Source: Macrosoma leucophasiata
Lineage: Eukaryota; Arthropoda; Insecta; Lepidoptera; Hedylidae
DNA: 64,000 nucleotides
Assembly: GCA_036365455.1 (NCBI GenBank)
Contig: JAWQUS010000023.1
Location: 7,378,001 to 7,442,000, forward strand
Reading direction: 5' to 3'
The position numbers and the translations under genes are program-made. This document shows, piece by piece, positions 62,669 to 64,000 of the stretch. Positions within the stretch are counted from its first letter, which is position 1. Every line of letters begins with the position of its first letter. The notes beneath the pieces are model-generated. The model worked only from the letters and a program-made list of their open reading frames with translations, was not told the origin of the DNA and did no database searches.

Positions 62669-62904
62669 ATTCTAAATAAATAATTCTCCACCTTAATTAC
62701 GCTATTCACTAATTATAATTATTAGGCAACCATCAATTATGTGAACTACCTTAAATAATGAAATAGTGATTGAAAACCGAAATAATATGTAGGTATTTCA
62801 GATTATCAATTCAAATATCAAAACATCATCATCAACATATATTCTATGACCTACATTATTAAACTGAGAGTATAAAGTGCCAAATATCTCAATTCTTAGT
62901 TTCT

Positions 62905-63295
62905 GTCTGTAGTATGATGCTATTGAAACATAATTACCTGCCTTTTATACTAACGTTATTAAACAATTATTATTTCTCTGTAGTGTAACGCTATTGAGTC
63001 ACTATTATTTACCTATAGTTTATTCAGTTTGCCTGTAATACAATTTTATCAGAGAATATTATTGTCTACCTATAATATAATGCTGTTGAAGCACTATCAT
63101 CTGACTTCAATCTAATACTATCAATATTCTGCTATCTGCCTGTAGTGTAATGCTATCAAAATATATTCTCCTGTAATCTAACATTATAACAACACTAATA
63201 CATGACTATAATTTAACGTCTATCTGCCTGTAGTGTAGCACCATAAAAACACTCATCTCCACCTATAATTTAATATATTCGGAACACTGTAATGA
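62905..63295 (+). repeat. Diverged minisatellite, ~33-37 bp period
   Basis: About ten units built on CTGCCTGTAGTGTAATGCTA followed by TCAAAACACTATTAT: see 62907, 62977, 63030, 63065, 63102, 63137, 63171, 63222, 63260. Units differ by up to a third of their bases. Confidence 0.7.
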
Positions 63296-63337
63296 ATACA
63301 GAAAATAATCTAAATTCAGACAAATTATTGAATATTA

Positions 63338-63420
63338 ACTCACGGTTAGTCGACGGCTCCCCGATCTGCTGGTTGGTGATAATGCGCTTACGCATTACGT
63401 GGTGAAGATAACTCGATCGC
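63338..63420 (-). other. Possible exon edge (donor GTGAGT), weak
   Basis: Minus strand: a 75-nt open stretch, ATGCGTAAGCGCATTATCAC and GGGGAGCCGTCGACTAACC, then GTGAGT (63343 downwards). No convincing acceptor upstream; it also holds a TAATGCG-CTTA-CGCATTA palindrome like the hairpin field. Confidence 0.2.
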
Positions 63421-63936
63421 TAATTTATACCTATTTATTTCTATACACAAATGCCTATTCTAATAATTAAATTCCTGAAGATTCCTAACTTAAAATAATA
63501 GTAATCTACGATACGTTTCAATTAAGAGTGCTTTATACTGCGTGTAATTGTGACTAAAACTGGTACAACGTATTATAATGCCTACTTCTCCTTTTCCTAA
63601 TCTGAAACTATAATTTTCTAGTAAAAGACCTCTGGTTTCCCTATTGCATTTATACTACCTATGAATCCCTATCAGGTTTTGTTTAATTTAAATAAATTAA
63701 TCTACTTTCTGTTCGCAAAACTAAATAAAGCTAAGTTATATTGTAAGATTATATGAAGTACTTCATTTTGTATAAACACATCCTCAAAATCTCTCAATAA
63801 AAGAATAACCAGATAAGTAAATAAACATAAAATAGGTAACCCTCAGTGAATTTAGTATAAAGTTATCGTTATTAACTAATGAGTTAAAATATTATATGAA
63901 ATTAGTGTAACCTATTTTATATTTAAAATAAAAATC

Positions 63937-64000
63937 ACTCACCAAACGCCCCGCTACCACTACCTACTTCGCACCAACCGTCCTAATCGTCGCCCTCTGG
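63937..64000 (-). other. Possible exon edge (donor GTGAGT), runs off the window
   Basis: Minus strand GGGGCGTTTG|GTGAGTGATT is a good donor after GC-richer DNA; all three frames of the visible 58 nt contain a stop, so if an exon it is non-coding or its coding part has ended. Confidence 0.2.

Overview
The window looks like gene-poor nuclear DNA of a lepidopteran insect (moth or butterfly), roughly two-thirds A+T and built almost entirely of transposable elements and their debris. The lepidopteran call rests on recognised families: Lep1-like non-autonomous Helitrons ending in CTAG and inserted between A and T, a tRNA-headed SINE with the TACCCCTTCGGGGAT tail, ACTAGCTGTTGC termini, RTE-clade LINEs with GATGAT tails, and a dominant ~285-bp repeat whose layout resembles the 3' region of the silkworm BMC1/L1Bm Jockey-type LINE. 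This dominant repeat is called JT here; it occurs about 28 times on both strands and in two subfamilies. I see no complete host protein-coding gene.

Layout. 0-9 kb: MITEs, three local copies of a ~200-bp repeat, family R, a LINE tail inside a palindrome, an RT remnant split by a JT copy, a Helitron and two inverted copies of a 250-bp TIR element. 10-19 kb: a Penelope-like fragment with a hammerhead-like motif, many JT copies (two split by later insertions) and a tRNA-like fold-back element. 20.0-22.8 kb: the best-preserved gene, a 763-residue RTE reverse transcriptase with a broken endonuclease in front. 23-31 kb: two ~1-kb copies of a fold-back element, JT copies, a second LINE tail and an FP-domain ORF1 fragment. 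32.3 kb: an abutted splice acceptor and donor like a recursive-splicing site, suggesting the window may lie in a long intron of a plus-strand gene. 33-48 kb: tRNA- and 5S-derived SINEs, a 359-bp tandem duplication, tRNA-like mobile units with 12-bp target duplications, a CR1/Daphne-like LINE fragment and a hAT MITE. 49-50 kb: an internally deleted mariner. 51-58.7 kb: SINEs, Helitron, JT, fold-back repeats. 59.3-63.3 kb: unusual DNA with a dense field of short hairpins, three degenerate ~200-350-bp units and a diverged ~35-bp minisatellite, none of which I can assign to a known family.

How parts work together. The only plausible activities are those of mobile elements. RTE and Jockey-like RTs would be the drivers of the SINE-like and JT copies, and nested insertions give a relative order: JT subfamily B copies are repeatedly split by other elements, whereas a subfamily A copy with a long A-tail sits inside an old RT gene. 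All product calls come from motif reading by eye; no database search was run.
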